Source: Panicum virgatum (taxonomy: Eukaryota; Streptophyta; Magnoliopsida; Poales; Poaceae). Taken from it: a DNA stretch of 64,000 nt. Below are positions 45,401-57,415 of this stretch, piece after piece. Location of the stretch: the NCBI RefSeq assembly GCF_016808335.1, contig NC_053140.1, positions 28,886,086 through 28,950,085 of the forward strand, in the 5' to 3' direction. A program made the translations under genes and the position numbers. The first letter of the stretch is position 1. Every line of letters begins with the position of its first letter. The notes beneath the pieces are model-generated. The model made no database searches. It had not been told where the DNA came from and worked only from the letters and a program-made list of their open reading frames with translations.

Positions 45401-46165
45401 GCCATCTCTGAGCAACCAACCTAGTTCAAATTCAAATGTTGGTTGATTACTATCAGATGACGCTACTCCCGTATTTAGCAGTAAAGGCGTGTGGTCTGAT
45501 ATATCCCTAGACAAGGCAATCACAGTGGATAGGAGAAACTTCTGTTCCCATTATGTGGCCATTAAAATTCTGTCCAATTTTTCATAAGTAGGGTTTGGTA
45601 AAGAGTTAGCCCATGTGTATTTTCATCCGGACATCTCTAGTTCCCTTACGTTTAAGCCATCAATAATTGCATTAAACAAGAAGGGCCAGCGGCTGTCAAA
45701 ATTGTCATTATTTTTGTCATACGGAGTTCTTAAAATATTAAAGTCGCCACTCACAAGGATAGGTAACTTTTCATGACTACACATGTTAACTAACTCTGTT
45801 AGAAACTGTTCTTTCAAATTGTTTTGTGCTGGACCATAGACCACCACCAAAGCCCATTTGAAGCCATCCATTTTGGTGCACAAATGGAATTTAACATAGT
45901 GATCGCCCTCATCTATTGCTCCTATGTCATAGACGTTAAGATCAATTCCTAAGAAAATCCCGCCAGAGCGTCCTCTAGGCTCCTTAACATGCCATAGAAA
46001 ATCTCGTCCAGCACACAAATTTTTAAGAAAAGGGGATGTAAAGTTCTTCCTTCCAGTTTGCGATATAGCGATGAAACTGAGGTTATGTTCTTTCGTGAGA
46101 TCTGAGATGAATTTGTGTTTTTTTGGGTCTTTAAACCCATCACTGTTCCAAAAAACTCCTTTCAT
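42408..46165 (-). pseudogene. LINE ORF2: endonuclease, reverse transcriptase, zf-RVT
   Basis: 46165-45623 is the APE-type endonuclease (opening KGVFWNSDGF, then FIAISQTGRKNF, LPILVSGDFNI). The SDHTPLLL block at about 45500 holds the catalytic Asp-His pair. RT runs about 44800-43920 with KASGPDGFPAEFYQDFW, IFKIDFEKAYDKVKW, GLRQNPLSPILFNI and the catalytic LQYADDTILFMD near 44100-44080. Thumb and the C-terminal zf-RVT domain (CSHDENIQHLFFDCHFAKFLW) follow to 42408. The frame is broken by stops near 45620 and 45555, an indel near 44640 and an inserted SINE at 43183. ORF2 nicks DNA and primes reverse transcription at the target. Confidence 0.9.
43183..43254 (-). mobile_element. 5'-truncated Au-type SINE, 72 bp, with 18-bp TSD
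   Basis: tgcaatagaaatatgctt occurs at 43165-43182 and 43255-43272 on both sides of the insert. Read on the minus strand the insert has cccttccccagaccccgcac and ends gcactgggtacgcccttt, the typical 3' end of Au/TS-family plant SINEs. The tRNA-like head is missing. Confidence 0.75.
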
Positions 46166-46230
46166 TATACAGAGTTTGGAATATGGATTCTTCGGCCTTT
46201 TTTACTCTTTTTGGATTTTAGTTTTGTTTT

Positions 46231-49200
46231 TTAAGCAATAAGATCTACTTGATCATTGCCCAAATCCATTACCTCCTCCATAATTTCCCCACACAAGTGA
46301 CTAAGAATAAATTTATCCAACTCCTCTTCCTCAGCCAATTCCTTTTCCTCTTTTTCTAACACATTAGTTTTTTTATCAACAACATGTAAATCAAGCATCC
46401 TATCCAATTCTATTTTTTTCAAATGATCTATCGACCCTTTTACACTAGTAAAATCAACTCCTAGGGAAATACCAATACTACTGTAGTTGGAAGTAATAAG
46501 GTCATCTGAAAAATTTAGAAAAGAGTTGGGATGTTTGGTGTCACCTTCGAAGCGTGATGCCTTGAGCTTTTCAGCCTTGTCGAGGCACACCTGGTCCTTT
46601 GTCTCCGCTTGGCGCTTGCTCCTGCGTGCCATGGCTTGGACTGGCGATGCCTCTAGGATGGCCGCTAGTTCATCAACCGACAGCGCCGCGCTTTCCACAT
46701 CGGACATTCCAAAGCGCTCCAGCTTACACTCAACTTCATCACTGTCCAGCTCTGATGCTTCACCATGCTCCCCCATTGGAGCAACCCCCTCGTCAAGGCC
46801 CAGCTTAACACCTAGCTCCTGATTCTCCATGTGCACGCCACCCTCTTGCAGTAACTCTTTACCATTGGCATCAGCATTTGTGACAGCAGCAGTGTTATCA
46901 CCAAGTGCCTCGTCGACCGTGGTAGACGTGCCACTATTTGCTACCAGCAAGCCATCTGAACCAGGATCTTGTATACGATAAATAGGACGCTTGTTCTGCT
47001 GTGTCGGTGCTATAATCCGGATGGCAGCTCCCTTGCTCACCAGGCTGTTACGCCTATGAGTAGCAATATTAGAGTTCCCCCCAGGTAACACCGGTGCATC
47101 ACTTTTGTTTCTAGACTCTTTGGCCTCTTTGCCATTAGCTGCGCCTTGCTGTGTGCCTGGTGCTTTGTTGTTCTCCCTCGTGCCTTTGTTGTTGTCACCA
47201 TCCTCTTTTCCATGGTGGTCCATGTCCATTGGTTCCGAATTATTAGCATCCCCATTAATCTCAACCATGAATTGTAGTTCATATAAGTAGTCGCCTATAA
47301 CGATATCTACAAATTGTGGAATGAGATTGGGGTCAAGTACTAGAACATGCAAGCGACAAACTACATGCTGTCTAGTAAATCTCATGTCGACCGCCTTCGT
47401 GACTCCTAGTATCGAGCCAATGGCCCAAATGGTTAGGAAGTCATGGAGATCATTGGGTAGGCCAGTGAACTGCACCCAAATTAAGCAAACTTGGCTTTAT
47501 CTCCCAAAGGTCGCTCCTCTATCTTGAGCTTTGCATTATTGAACTTTGTTTGCACAACTCCCCATTCTGCCATGCGTTTCAGTTCAGTTTTTGATGGAAA
47601 CAAGGTTTTGAAAGTGTTGCTATTACCACCACTCTCAACATTCCACTTCCACTTCCCAGGAATCAGCCGTTCGAGCTCAGAAATTACATTAGGAATGGTT
47701 AGTGTACCATTTGTAACTCTGATCACTGCTGCCCTCGGATCACTTCTCTGTTGTGGTGTAACTGATTGTGGGATATGATAGAAACCCAATCCCTCTACTG
47801 CATACCCACAGGGTATAGCACATGGCTTATCTCCACGGAATTTTGGGCATCTGGATGTGAAGTGCTCAATGCAATCACAGATCTCGCAATACATCTCAGC
47901 ATCACAATCCTCTCGAACATGGCCTTTTGTGAGACATCGATAGCAGTACGGTGTTTTGCCACTGCTATCTCTAGTTGTCGATTGGGCAGATGATTCAGGT
48001 GCCTCATTTGATGGAGTTGCTTTAGACATCTTGTGAATTGGCACGAGTTCAGAAGCATCGTTACCCTCCTTTGGCTTGGTTGTTTTCGCCATGGCGTTGA
48101 CGTTGTCCTTAACTGGAGGCGGGTGTGCTCCCCGGTGAAGAGATGCAAGAGCTTGTTGAAGAAGAGCAGCAACATCAGCAGGTAGCGTTCGGGTTTGTGT
48201 CCCGTTGCCATGCACGTTGGGAACAATAGGTTGTCCCCTAAGTGCATCCTCGATCTGCTGGTCTCCAGAGCCCTGGTGACCGCCATCGGCTTGGCCATAA
48301 CCGCGGCCGCGGCGACCACCAGCGCCTCCCCTTCCACGACCTCCGAAGTTGCTGCCGTCGTGACGTCCTCGACCACCGCCGTAGCGGCCGCCGCCGCGGC
48401 CCGAATAGCCACGACCACCACCACCGTAGCTAGGGTGAAAGCCCTGGTTGGTGGCGTGAAAGCCGCTGCCACTGCGGCCAACCATGCCGCCTTGTCCGCG
48501 GCCGTTGCCACGGTGTGTGCCACCACCTCGCTGCTGGTTCCCATGGGATCCCCCTGCACACCACCGTTCTCCATGGTTCGACGAGCGACCTCAACGTAGG
48601 ACGAGGCGGCGACGAAACGTGAACTAGCGTGTGGTGCTCTAGGGTTTTTTCCACCTGTGCCTATTCTTGCAAAAAGGGAAACCAGGCCAGCAGTAGGACG
48701 GTAGGGTACATCTGGGCCCAAGATTAAAATCTGGCGGCCCATTCTTTTTGTGCATGCTTTGAAAGGAAAATCCAAATCAGATGGGCCAACACCAGACCCC
48801 AGAATCGGATTATTTTTGAATTTTGAAAATTTCCTTGAATACCCAGATCCGAAAAACAAGGATCGCGAGTTATTCACATGCGCCGTCTCCGGCGATCGCC
48901 GAGATCGGCCGGTAGAAGCTATTGGAGAGGAACCAGAAATCCATGAACGAGAAGAAGAACCAACCAGAAATCCATGAACGAGAAGAAGAACCAGGACGTA
49001 CCATTGCTGCCTCGATGGCATCTCCCAATGTTCGCTTCGGGGATACCCATGGTGGCGGCAGAGGTCCCCGCCATGGCCGCCGGGCAGGTTTTGATGAAGC
49101 ATGCTTAACCATCGTGTTGAGGATCTTCGCTGCAATGGACCCCCTCCACGATAGGTACTTGACTGGTCGGCGATGGCATCTCGTTTTTAGCCTGCAGAAG

Positions 49201-49539
49201 TTTTGGCACCGTGAAGCCCAATTCCATCGCCCTCCGGATGAACTCCGGCGACGAAACAGACTCACAGTCGTCCTCCTGCTCGCTCTCCTCGTCAGTTTCC
49301 TCCTCCAACTCAGGATCACTCCCACGCGCCCAAAAACGCGTGCCGATTCTATCTTCGACTCCATGAACATGCGGCCTGGTTACCGACGATGAGAGGTGTG
49401 TGATCTCTATGGCTCGAGAAAGTCGCTCCTCAACCATAATCATTTCCTCCTCCTCGATCTTCTTCACGCCCGCCGCAAGGAGCTCCGGCAAAGTTGCCGG
49501 TGCTAAAGTTAAGCGGCGGATACGAAGACGACCCCTCAT
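46231..49539 (-). pseudogene. LINE ORF1: DUF4283/zinc-knuckle nucleic-acid-binding protein
   Basis: From the N-terminus: acidic stretch and SSPEFIRRAMELGFTV (49300-49200), a frameshift, then RRPWRGPLPPPWVSPKRTLGDA (about 49090-49010). A Gly/Arg-rich RGG region (48440-48270) and two CCHC zinc knuckles (CYRCLTKGHVREDC, CEICDCIEHFTSRC) near 47950-47850 follow, then a DUF4283-like part with WVQFTGLPNDLHDFLTIWAIG after another frameshift at about 47480. A long acidic tail ends at 46231, 65 bases before ORF2. It would bind LINE RNA. A 31-base tandem duplication lies at 48931-48992. Confidence 0.8.
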
Positions 49540-49761
49540 CGCCCCGACAGGTCGCCCAGCCTCACATGATGATCAGTAGGAACTCAACGGAGAGATGGGT
49601 CTCTGGCCAGGCAGACCGGGAGAGCAGAAAGCTTGGATGTGGAGGCCGAGAAGACGATGCCCGGCAACGCCGCCAAGGCCGCAGCTGGTGACCGGCCCTG
49701 GCAGGCGAGCAGCTGGCGTATCTCCCTTTCTCTCTCCCCTCTCTCCCACCAGACTTATTTA

Positions 49762-51251
49762 TCTAGCAGTGTGGAGGGCGTGAGACAACTTTCGGCTGTA
49801 AACAACATTCGCACCAGCACAATCTGTCCTCTTGCTGCCGTCCCTATCTTGCTCTCCTCCTGTTCTTCCTCTTCTCCTTTGATTCGATCTGCTCTCCCCA
49901 TTCCTCATCACACTTTAGACACGGCTTACAGTAATCTGTTCGAGCAATCTACTTCCACTCCACACTTTAGACACGGAATGGGGAATGGGGAGGATCAAAG
50001 GAGAAGTGGAAGAACAGGAGAGCAAGATAGGGACGGCAGCACGACGACAGATTGTGCTGGTGCGAATGTTGTTTACAGCCAAAAGTTGTCTCATGCCCTC
50101 CACACCGCTAGCTAAATAGTCTAGTCTCGGAATACAAGGGCTCGGCCCAATTCTCGTGCACGTAGGCACCTAAGCTTTTAGATTTTTTTTGGTCTCCTTC
50201 TACTTTGGGCCGAATCTGTTTTTTCCACTTGAACAATAAAACCGTCCATCTAGACTCCTCAGACTCATGTAACGGTTCACGTAACCTCCTTGAGTGGTTT
50301 GAGACTGAGGTGGTAGCGGGTTTTCTCCTTTTCTTTTATATTTATTTTGACTGAATTTTTGAAAAATTATAGTAAATCATAAAAAAATTATAAAATAGAA
50401 AATTTAATTTGTTGGACTCCACATGAGTAGATCTACGCAGTGAACATTATATGGTATACTTTAGTATAAACTTTTGTTGTAGCTTTAGATATATATTTTT
50501 CTGTAATTAATTTATAGCTACATTTTTTGTCGTTCAATTATGGTGAAATTGTTATGGTAGACTAATCATTAAATGATTGAACTGTAGTAAAAATTTTATG
50601 ATTATTGGATCATGTATGACTGAGTTATAGATTTATCTAGGTTTATCTATAGATTCGTGTAGATTTATCTAGATTTATATAGATAAATCTGTAACTCAGT
50701 CATATATGATCCAATAATCATAAAATTTTTACTATAGCTTAATCATATAATAATTAGCCTACCATAAAAATTCCACCGTAATTGGACCACAAAAGTTGTA
50801 GCTATAAATTAATTATAGAAAATTATATATCTAAAGTTACAACAAAAAAATGTACTAAAGTATACCATATAATATTTTCATTCCATAGATCTACTCATGT
50901 GGATTCCAAAAAAAATAAATTTTCTATTTTATGATCTTTTTGTGATTTATTATAAGATTTCAAAAATTCAGTGAAACTAAACATAAAACAAAAGAAGAAA
51001 AATCGCTGCCACCTCCTCAAACCGCTCAGGAAAGTCATGTGAACGGTTTCATGAGTCCGAGTCTAGACGGACGGTTTCATTATCTAGGAAGAAAAAGCTG
51101 ATTCGGCCCAGGAAAGAAAAAAAAAGGAATTTTTTCCAAGCTTTTAACGGATTCAGTCTTCTCCGGAGATTCATGGGTTGGGCTTCCTGATAAGCGAGCT
51201 GGGCCATCGCCCTGATGATGAGCCCGGTGCTCCCCAGGTGTGCTGACATTG
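49762..51251. repeat. Inner left arm, loop and right arm of the long inverted-repeat element
   Basis: 49762-49905 pairs with 50120-49974 (shared ctgtaaacaacattcgcacc, gctgccgtccctatcttgct) around a 68-base spacer. Outward, 50114-50180 and 51145-51251 pair with the left arm at 42240-42063. The outer ends read tgtcagcacacc and ggtgtgctgaca. With the LINE and MITE removed this is one foldback-type element with long arms, like a non-autonomous Mutator-like or foldback transposon. No target duplication is visible at the outer ends. Confidence 0.8.
50235..51081. mobile_element. Foldback MITE, about 847 bp, inside the right arm
   Basis: Almost the whole element is one palindrome: the left end aataaaaccgtccatctaga mirrors the right end tctagacggacggtttcatt, with pairing down to a centre near 50655. 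It interrupts sequence that is continuous in other copies of the arm. The exact termini and target duplication are ambiguous by a few bases; AAT/ATT at the edges may be the duplication. No ORF. Confidence 0.8.
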
Positions 51252-51268
51252 TTTCTAAAAAAAAAAAA
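51252..51268 (+). mobile_element. Tail-only LINE insertion with 16-bp TSD
   Basis: aggtgtgctgacattg is present at 51236-51251 and 51269-51284. Between them lies only tttcta followed by eleven A. This is the layout of target-primed reverse transcription that stopped right after copying the tail. Confidence 0.7.
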
Positions 51269-51412
51269 AGGTGTGCTGACATTGAGGCCGGAAACGATCG
51301 GCGGGTGCCGCAGGGCGAGTGGAGCTCAGCGCGTATCAGTGGTAGAGGATGGAAAATTTTGAAGGTACGGCGAAGTTGAATTATCGAAAGATTAAGATTC
51401 AAGTTAAAGGTA

Positions 51413-51646
51413 TTTCCTCCGTTTCAAATTGTAATTCATATAACTTTTTTAACTCCTTGTTTGACCACTCGTCTCGTTTAAAAATTTGTACAAAATCTCA
51501 CTTCTTTTATTGCGGCTTGCTTTATTAATATAAATTGTTTAAAAATAACTTAAATTTAACTATATTTTTGCATAAATGTTTTGAATAGGATGAATGAAAC
51601 TTGAGGTCAAAAAAATAAAATAAATTATAATTTGAAACAGAAGGAG
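51413..51646. mobile_element. Stowaway MITE, 234 bp
   Basis: The left end (ttcctccgtttcaaattgtaa) and right end (ttataatttgaaacagaaggag) are inverted copies near the Stowaway consensus. TA flanks both sides at 51411-51412 and 51647-51648. Confidence 0.8.
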
Positions 51647-51938
51647 TAGTACGTAATGTACATTTTAAAATGTATAATCCAGACATGAAGCTTAGAGGTA
51701 CAGAACACGTAAAGAGAGATGATCCAACATTTACTTATTTAGGATAGAAAACACAAAAGATCAAGTCAAGAAACACACCAGGTGACATTGGTACTTGGAT
51801 TTGAGCCTATGCCGTTAGACCAAAACTCCTTAAATCTACATTCAACTTGGGCACATCAGGCCAGCAGCAGCATCAATTCACCGAAGCAAAGTAGAAAATA
51901 AATGAAAACTGAAAAGTTATAACACTGTCCCTCCAGAC

Positions 51939-52060
51939 TATATAAAGGCGGGCAGGTACCCCTCTAAAACATACAATCATCTAAAATACAAACCAATACA
52001 CAAGATGCAGGATATTACGCTTTACAGCGGCATGAATTTGTCTAAAGTTTCGTGTTCCTT
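51939..52060 (+). promoter_or_regulatory. TATA promoter and start of a transcription unit cut by a CACTA insertion
   Basis: TATATAAAGG at 51939-51948 is followed by an A/C-rich leader (acatacaatcatctaaaata and on) and ATG at 52005, a textbook plant promoter layout. The frame opens MQDITLYSGMNLSKVS and is interrupted after 56 bases by the CACTA element at 52061. Past the element (58498 on) the original frame meets a stop after a few codons, so either the first exon was short or this was a non-coding or small-peptide transcript. The product is unknown. Confidence 0.45.
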
Positions 52061-52221
52061 CACTACTATAGAACAAGCATGTTGTCCCGATTGGAAAACC
52101 CCTTTTATCCCGGTTTCTCAACCGGGATCGCCAAGGCAGGACAAAAGGGGACCCTTTTGTCTCGGGTCAGGCAACCCCCGGTTAGTGTTACCAATCGGGA
52201 CCAAAGACCCCCTTTTTTTCA

Positions 52222-52647
52222 GAAGAAGTCCATTTTTGACCATCCAACTTTTGCCTCAGTTTGGTTTTGACCATCGAACTCCAAAACCGGTTATCTTTGC
52301 CATCGAACTATCAAAACCGTTCAAATTTAACCATCGGGGCTGTTTTGATGGGTGATTTTAATTTTTTTATTTACAATTAAGTCTTTAGATTTTAAAATGA
52401 TTATTATTTTTTGTCCGTACCTCCAATTTAGGTCATTCTCCGGTCACGTGTTCGTAATGGTGAGTTTTATCTTTTAAAATATTCTTTATACTATTTTATC
52501 ACTATTTGCTATATCACCCATCAAAACAGCTCCGATGGTCAAATTTGAACGGTTTTGATAGTTCGATGGCAAAGATAACCGGTTTTGGAGTTCGATGGCC
52601 AAAATCAAACTGAGACAAAAGTTGGATGGTCAAAAATGGACTTCTTC
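52222..52647. mobile_element. Foldback MITE, 426 bp, inside the CACTA left end
   Basis: gaagaagtccatttttgacc through ctgttttgatgggtgat (52222-52353) mirrors 52516-52647. The arms are about 130 bases with few mismatches, around an AT-rich centre. The flanking sequence is a T-run on both sides, so the duplication is hard to define. Confidence 0.78.
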
Positions 52648-52649
52648 CT

Positions 52650-54594
52650 TTTTTTTCTTTCTTGTTGGTTTATTTCTTTTGATTTATTTCTTCTCCATTT
52701 CGTTGATGTGCCGGATCAGACAAGCTCCCCAGACGTTAATGAGTGCGCTGAAGCTGAAGACCGTTCACTCTCGCCGGAGCTGATGCAGCAGCAGCTGCCT
52801 GGGGCATAATGTCGAATGCTTTACCTGCAAAGGATAGAAAAATGAGAAATAAATTACAAGTTGAAGAATCTATGGCATCCTTGGCTCCGTCCCCTCTGGC
52901 CTCTGCTCTGTCCACGAAGACCCCTACGCAAAACAAGCAGACAAAAGGGCAATGCAAAACCGCTTTCAGGTTCAAGAATCAACGAAACATCCAGAATTTG
53001 TGCTGCGAACTTCTATTTTCAGATACAAAAGAAAATTATATCAATCCTGAGTACACAACTGAGGAGCGTGCAAGGTCACTTGACCTGAATAGAGACGAAT
53101 TATGTTCAAACCTACCGCCCGTGGCAAACAAAACTGAAACAAGAAATTCAATAAGAAACGAATTTGTTAACCTCCATGCAAGATATTCTTCGTTCTTCAA
53201 GCCAGGATGTTGCCGTCTCCTGAAAAAGATCAGATCGGAATAAACTCCACCCCGGGAGTATATAATCTGCAAACTAAAAAGGAAATAGGAAACCAATTGA
53301 TCAATGGAAAAATCCCATGATTAAGGGAGGTTCTACCAGCCATCTGAACAAGGATTCTAGTGCGTCGCACGCTCCTCTTGCTCCTCATCCCCTCCGAGCA
53401 GCTCCCATCTCCACATATCCTCGCCACCGAGCAGCCAGGAGGGGGGCACCGCCGGGGCCCGTCGCGCTGCAGGGGCAACCGCGCCGGGAAGCCGCCGCCG
53501 CCGCCGGATCTGGGGGCGCCGTGGCCGGATCCGGGCCCGCCGGGCCGCCTCCACGCGCGCGCCCACGCCGCCGCGAGCCCGGTCGGGAGGCCGTCGCACC
53601 GGGCCAGGGGGCAGCGAGCCACACGCCGACGGGGGCCGGCGCCGGCGGATCTGGCGTCGCCGGGGCCGGATCCGGCCGCGCCGGACCGGGGGTGGCGAGG
53701 GGGGCGCGCTGCGCCGTGCCGGGGAGCGGACGCCGCGCCTGCGCACCGCGTCGGGGGAGGGGGGGACGTCGTCGGCGGATCTGGCGTCGCCGTATCCGGA
53801 TCCGGCCGCGGCGGGCCGGGAGGCCACCGTCGAGCCCGCGCTCCGCGCCTGGCCGCCGCGCCGGGAGGCAGCCTCGCGCGCGCCAGGGACCGCCGCCGGG
53901 CCACCGCGCCGCAGGGGCAGCCGCGCGCCGCGGGGAGTTGGGGAGGTGGCGGCCGGGGTCAGGGAAATGGGGTGGGGGGTGCATGCGGCGGTACCGGATG
54001 CATGGGGAAAATTCCAGAAGGAAGATTGTAGAGATGTGATGCAAGAAATCAGTGTACCTTGTGGTGGATAATTGCAGTGTGGATGGTGTCGCCGACTGTC
54101 TGGATGCCGGAAAACTGGGGCACCGATCCTCGCCGCGGAAAAGCACATGCACCGACGAGCGACGAGATGTGCCAATGAAACTGAGGAATGGGATGCCGAC
54201 GGCTCCGATGAAGTAGATGCGAGCTATGTGTAGACTGGGGAGCCTGCGGATTGGGCAAGAATTGTCGGCGTTGAAATCCCGAGACAGCAGCGAACGAGAT
54301 CGATACCGATGCGGCGGCTTCAACCGCTCGTCGCGGCCGGGCCTCCGGGGAAGGGAACTGGGATAGTGGCGTTGATTTCGGGAACTCATAACTGCCTCGC
54401 AGCTTGGCCCGTAAGAACCTTGGATACGCGCGCGTCCTGAAATTTTAAAAATCGAAAGCGCATGAAAATCTGAAATAATTCTGGTTAAAGAAACTTTTTA
54501 ATTTCTGGTTGCGTGTTCGTGGGCGGCTCCCGCTTGTGTCGCAAGGAGAATTTCCGGTCAGCCTACTTAATTTCCTGTCGCAGCTCACATACGG
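52650..54594. other. CACTA interior of unknown origin, with GC-rich repeats
   Basis: 53340-53990 is extremely GC-rich and holds three copies of a phrase like ggcggatctggcgtcgccg with ccggatccggcc, starting near 53494, 53644 and 53776. Frames are open on both strands because of composition, and no domain is recognised. It may be a captured host promoter/first exon or a transposon-specific block. Confidence 0.4.
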
Positions 54595-54770
54595 CCGAGC
54601 AGGGACGACGCGGCGCTCGGGGATGATGTGGCAGTGCTCGGGGACGACGGCGGCGTCGGGGACGACGCGGCGCTCGGGGACGATGCGGCCATTGGGGATG
54701 ACAGCGGTTGGGGACGACGGCGCCGGCGCTTGGGGATGATGGCGCCGGCGAACGGGGACGACGGCATGGC
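54595..54770. repeat. GC-rich minisatellite, unit about 18-21 bp
   Basis: Variants of ctcggggacgacgcggcg recur about nine times. On the minus strand they encode Ser/Pro/Ala repeats (ASSPSAASSP type). Confidence 0.75.
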
Positions 54771-55617
54771 CTAGGGAGACTGTGGCGGCGGTGGAGATCA
54801 AGAAGCGGCAATGGAGCAGAGGAAGAGAAGGGGGAGAAGGGGCCGGGATATATGGTCCTGGCTGGTGGCCGGAACCAGGATATATGGCCTCGGGATATAT
54901 GGTCTCGGGTCGTGGCTCGACCCGGTACCAAAGGCTAGTTTTGGTGGGCCGCGGCGAAAATGCGTCTGCGGCCTACTTTTGGTCCCGGGTGGATCTACCG
55001 CCCGGGACAAATGAGGCCCGTGGCGCCAAAACTTGGGTATGCTTGATTCAATTTTTTTTATCATTTCTTTTTTATTTGCCTTTTAATAATGGGCTATCAG
55101 CTATTAATTGTGTAGAAAATAAATTATGGGTTCAAAAATTACCAAACAAAGTTCTTGGGTTTGTTTATGCTTGATATGTACACAAAAATATTTTATTTTT
55201 ATTTAAGTGATTGGATCCATAATTTATATAACTTGGTAGATATTACAAATTTTATTTTGACCATGCAAAAATGTACTAGCTAAAAGAATTGTTTCAAACT
55301 ATTGGTTTTCGAGGGAAAAATGAGTTTTCTCAACACATTAACATTACAAAAGTGAGTTTTACATTAACTACGGCTATTTCATGGAATTGGTGAATGTGGG
55401 TGTTTTGTGAGTGATGAGTACACATGTTTAGAGAAATGTAACTATTGGTTTAGAGAAATGGATGCAGTACATATATAATCAAAATATTCAAATTGCCCAT
55501 CACATGTTTATGAAATATACATAATGATTCTAATAATACATCAAGGATCAGCAGGTTCACACATAGATTCATTGTGAGGTGCATCACATCAATTGCATGG
55601 CAAACATTTAAGACTTC

Positions 55618-57093
55618 TTAATATGGTAGCTCCCAAAAAATAGACTTCTTCCACATGGGCGCCAATCCGTTTTCGCTCGAAACAGGTTGGCTACCTGGTC
55701 CCTTTCCAAATACTACTTCTAGATCTTTGATCATTTCAAAGACGTCGTTGCCACTACGGTGCATCTGTTTTGTTCGGTGGTCTGCTTTCCCTTTGAAATA
55801 CTTGCCTTTGCTTTGTACTGGATGTTTGACGGGAAGAAACCGACGATGACCCATATATACACACTTTCTGCAGTGAGTCAACCATATACTATCGGTATTC
55901 TCTAAATAGTATGTGCAGGCTCTACATCCCTTGTTCGATTGTCCCGATAGGTTACTAAGAGCAGGCCAGTCATTGATGGTTACGAACAACAATGCTCGTA
56001 GGTTGAAATCCTCTTATTTGTATTCATTCCACATCCATACACCTTCTTCATGCCATAGCAATAAGAGTTCTTCGACCAATGGTCTTAAGTACACATCGAT
56101 GTCATTTCCGGGCTGCTTTAGGCTCGGGATAAGTATTGGCATCATGATGAATTTTCGCTTCATGCATAGCCATGTTGGAAGATTGTATATGCATAGGGTC
56201 ACAGGCAAAGTGTTGTGTCCACTACTCATCTCACCGAAAGGATTCATGCCATCCATATTCAAACCGAACCTTATGTTTCTCGCATCCAAGGCAAAGTCTG
56301 TGTAGGTTCTATCTATTTTTCTCCACTGTGACCCATCCGCTGGGTGTCTCAACATCGAGTCTTGCTTGTGTTCCTCTTTGTGCCATCGCATCAACTTAGC
56401 ATTCTTTTTATTTCCAAGCAGACGCTTCAAATGTGGTATTATAGGCGAGTACACATGACCTTGGTAGGAACTCTCTTCCTGGGATGCTCCACCTCGACGT
56501 CCCTAGGATCATCTTTTCGGATCTTGTAACACAATGCACCGCATACGGGGCAAGCATCCAAATTCTCATAGTCACCTCGGTAGAGGAGGATGCAGTCATT
56601 GGGACATACATGTATTTTCTGCACCTCAAGTCCTAGAGGGCAAACAAGCTGTTTCGCTTCATATGTTGTGCTAGGCAATTCGTTGTCCTTAGGAAGAATT
56701 TTTTTTCAAAAGTTTCAGTAATTCACCAAATCCCTTATCTAATACACCATGTGTTGCCTTCCATTGCAGCAACTCCAGTGTTGTGCCAAGTTTCTTCAGT
56801 CCATCATCGCAGCCTGGGTACAACAACTTACGATGGTCCTCTAACATCAGTTGGAATTTCATCCTCTCCTTTTTACTATCACAATCTTCCCGCACACCGC
56901 GCAGTGCTTGCCCGAGATCGTCGGTGGGCTCATTTTCTGCAGCGTCTGCTTCAGGCTCGTCCATGGCAATATCATCGTCAAAGGCACTGAGTCCAGCATG
57001 GCTAGTAAAATTGTCATCATAATCTTCTTCTTCGTTGTCTTCCATTATAACTCCCTTTTCTTCATGCTTGGTCCAACAGAAGTAATTGGGCAT
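55618..57093 (-). pseudogene. CACTA transposase (TNP2/TNPD type), broken
   Basis: Reading down the minus strand: an acidic N-part (57093-56689) ending WKATHGVLDKGFGELLKLLK; PLGLEVQKIHVCPNDCILLY, YENLDACPVCGALCYKI (56678-56439); HLKRLLGNKKNAKLMRWHKE, GSQWRKID, FALDARNIRFGLNMDGMNPF (56454-56014); and TINDWPALSNLSGQSNKGC, CRKCVYMGHRRFLP (55992-55618). These are the successive blocks of the Transposase_21 family, with the GLNMDGMNPF catalytic-region signature. Frames are split by at least three indels or stops, and the C-terminal third is missing. It would cut the CACTA ends if whole. Confidence 0.88.
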
Positions 57094-57415
57094 GAAACCA
57101 TGAGTGAAAGTGTGAGCGTTCAGGGTTCTCCTAGTGGAATAATCTTTATTATTCTAGTAGTGTATGCACGGGCAGCACATAAAACCAGACAACATTACGG
57201 TCAGCTTTGTACATCCATTGCCGGTCCATCTGCATTGTTTGAATAACATGAATAAAAAAATAAAGGTCCGAATATCCAATCACACAATTTGAATAATACC
57301 ATTTTTCATACACCACAATTAATTAAAAGGTCTACATAATCCATCAGACAACATGATAATTTAAATGGTCCATGTTGAAATAATAGCGAAAACGATACAT
57401 GCATACTAATACAAA

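Larger units (their letters stand above)
42247..49752 (-). mobile_element. Full-length L1-type LINE, 7.5 kb, TSD ACTTATTTA
   Basis: ACTTATTTA flanks it at 42238-42246 and 49753-49761. On the minus strand it runs from a CT/GA-rich 5' end (ctggtgggagagagggg) through ORF1 and ORF2 to a 3' end of cccattatctaaaaagc. It interrupts an inverted-repeat arm and itself carries a 72-bp SINE fragment. Both ORFs are broken by stops and small indels, so it is an old, inactive copy. Confidence 0.85.

Noticed and set aside
48195..48599. Plus-strand 134-codon ORF
   Set aside because: It is the shadow of the Gly/Arg-rich part of LINE ORF1 on the other strand.
53230..54389. Several long overlapping ORFs (up to 334 codons)
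   Set aside because: They lie in a region of very high GC where all frames are open; none shows a family motif.
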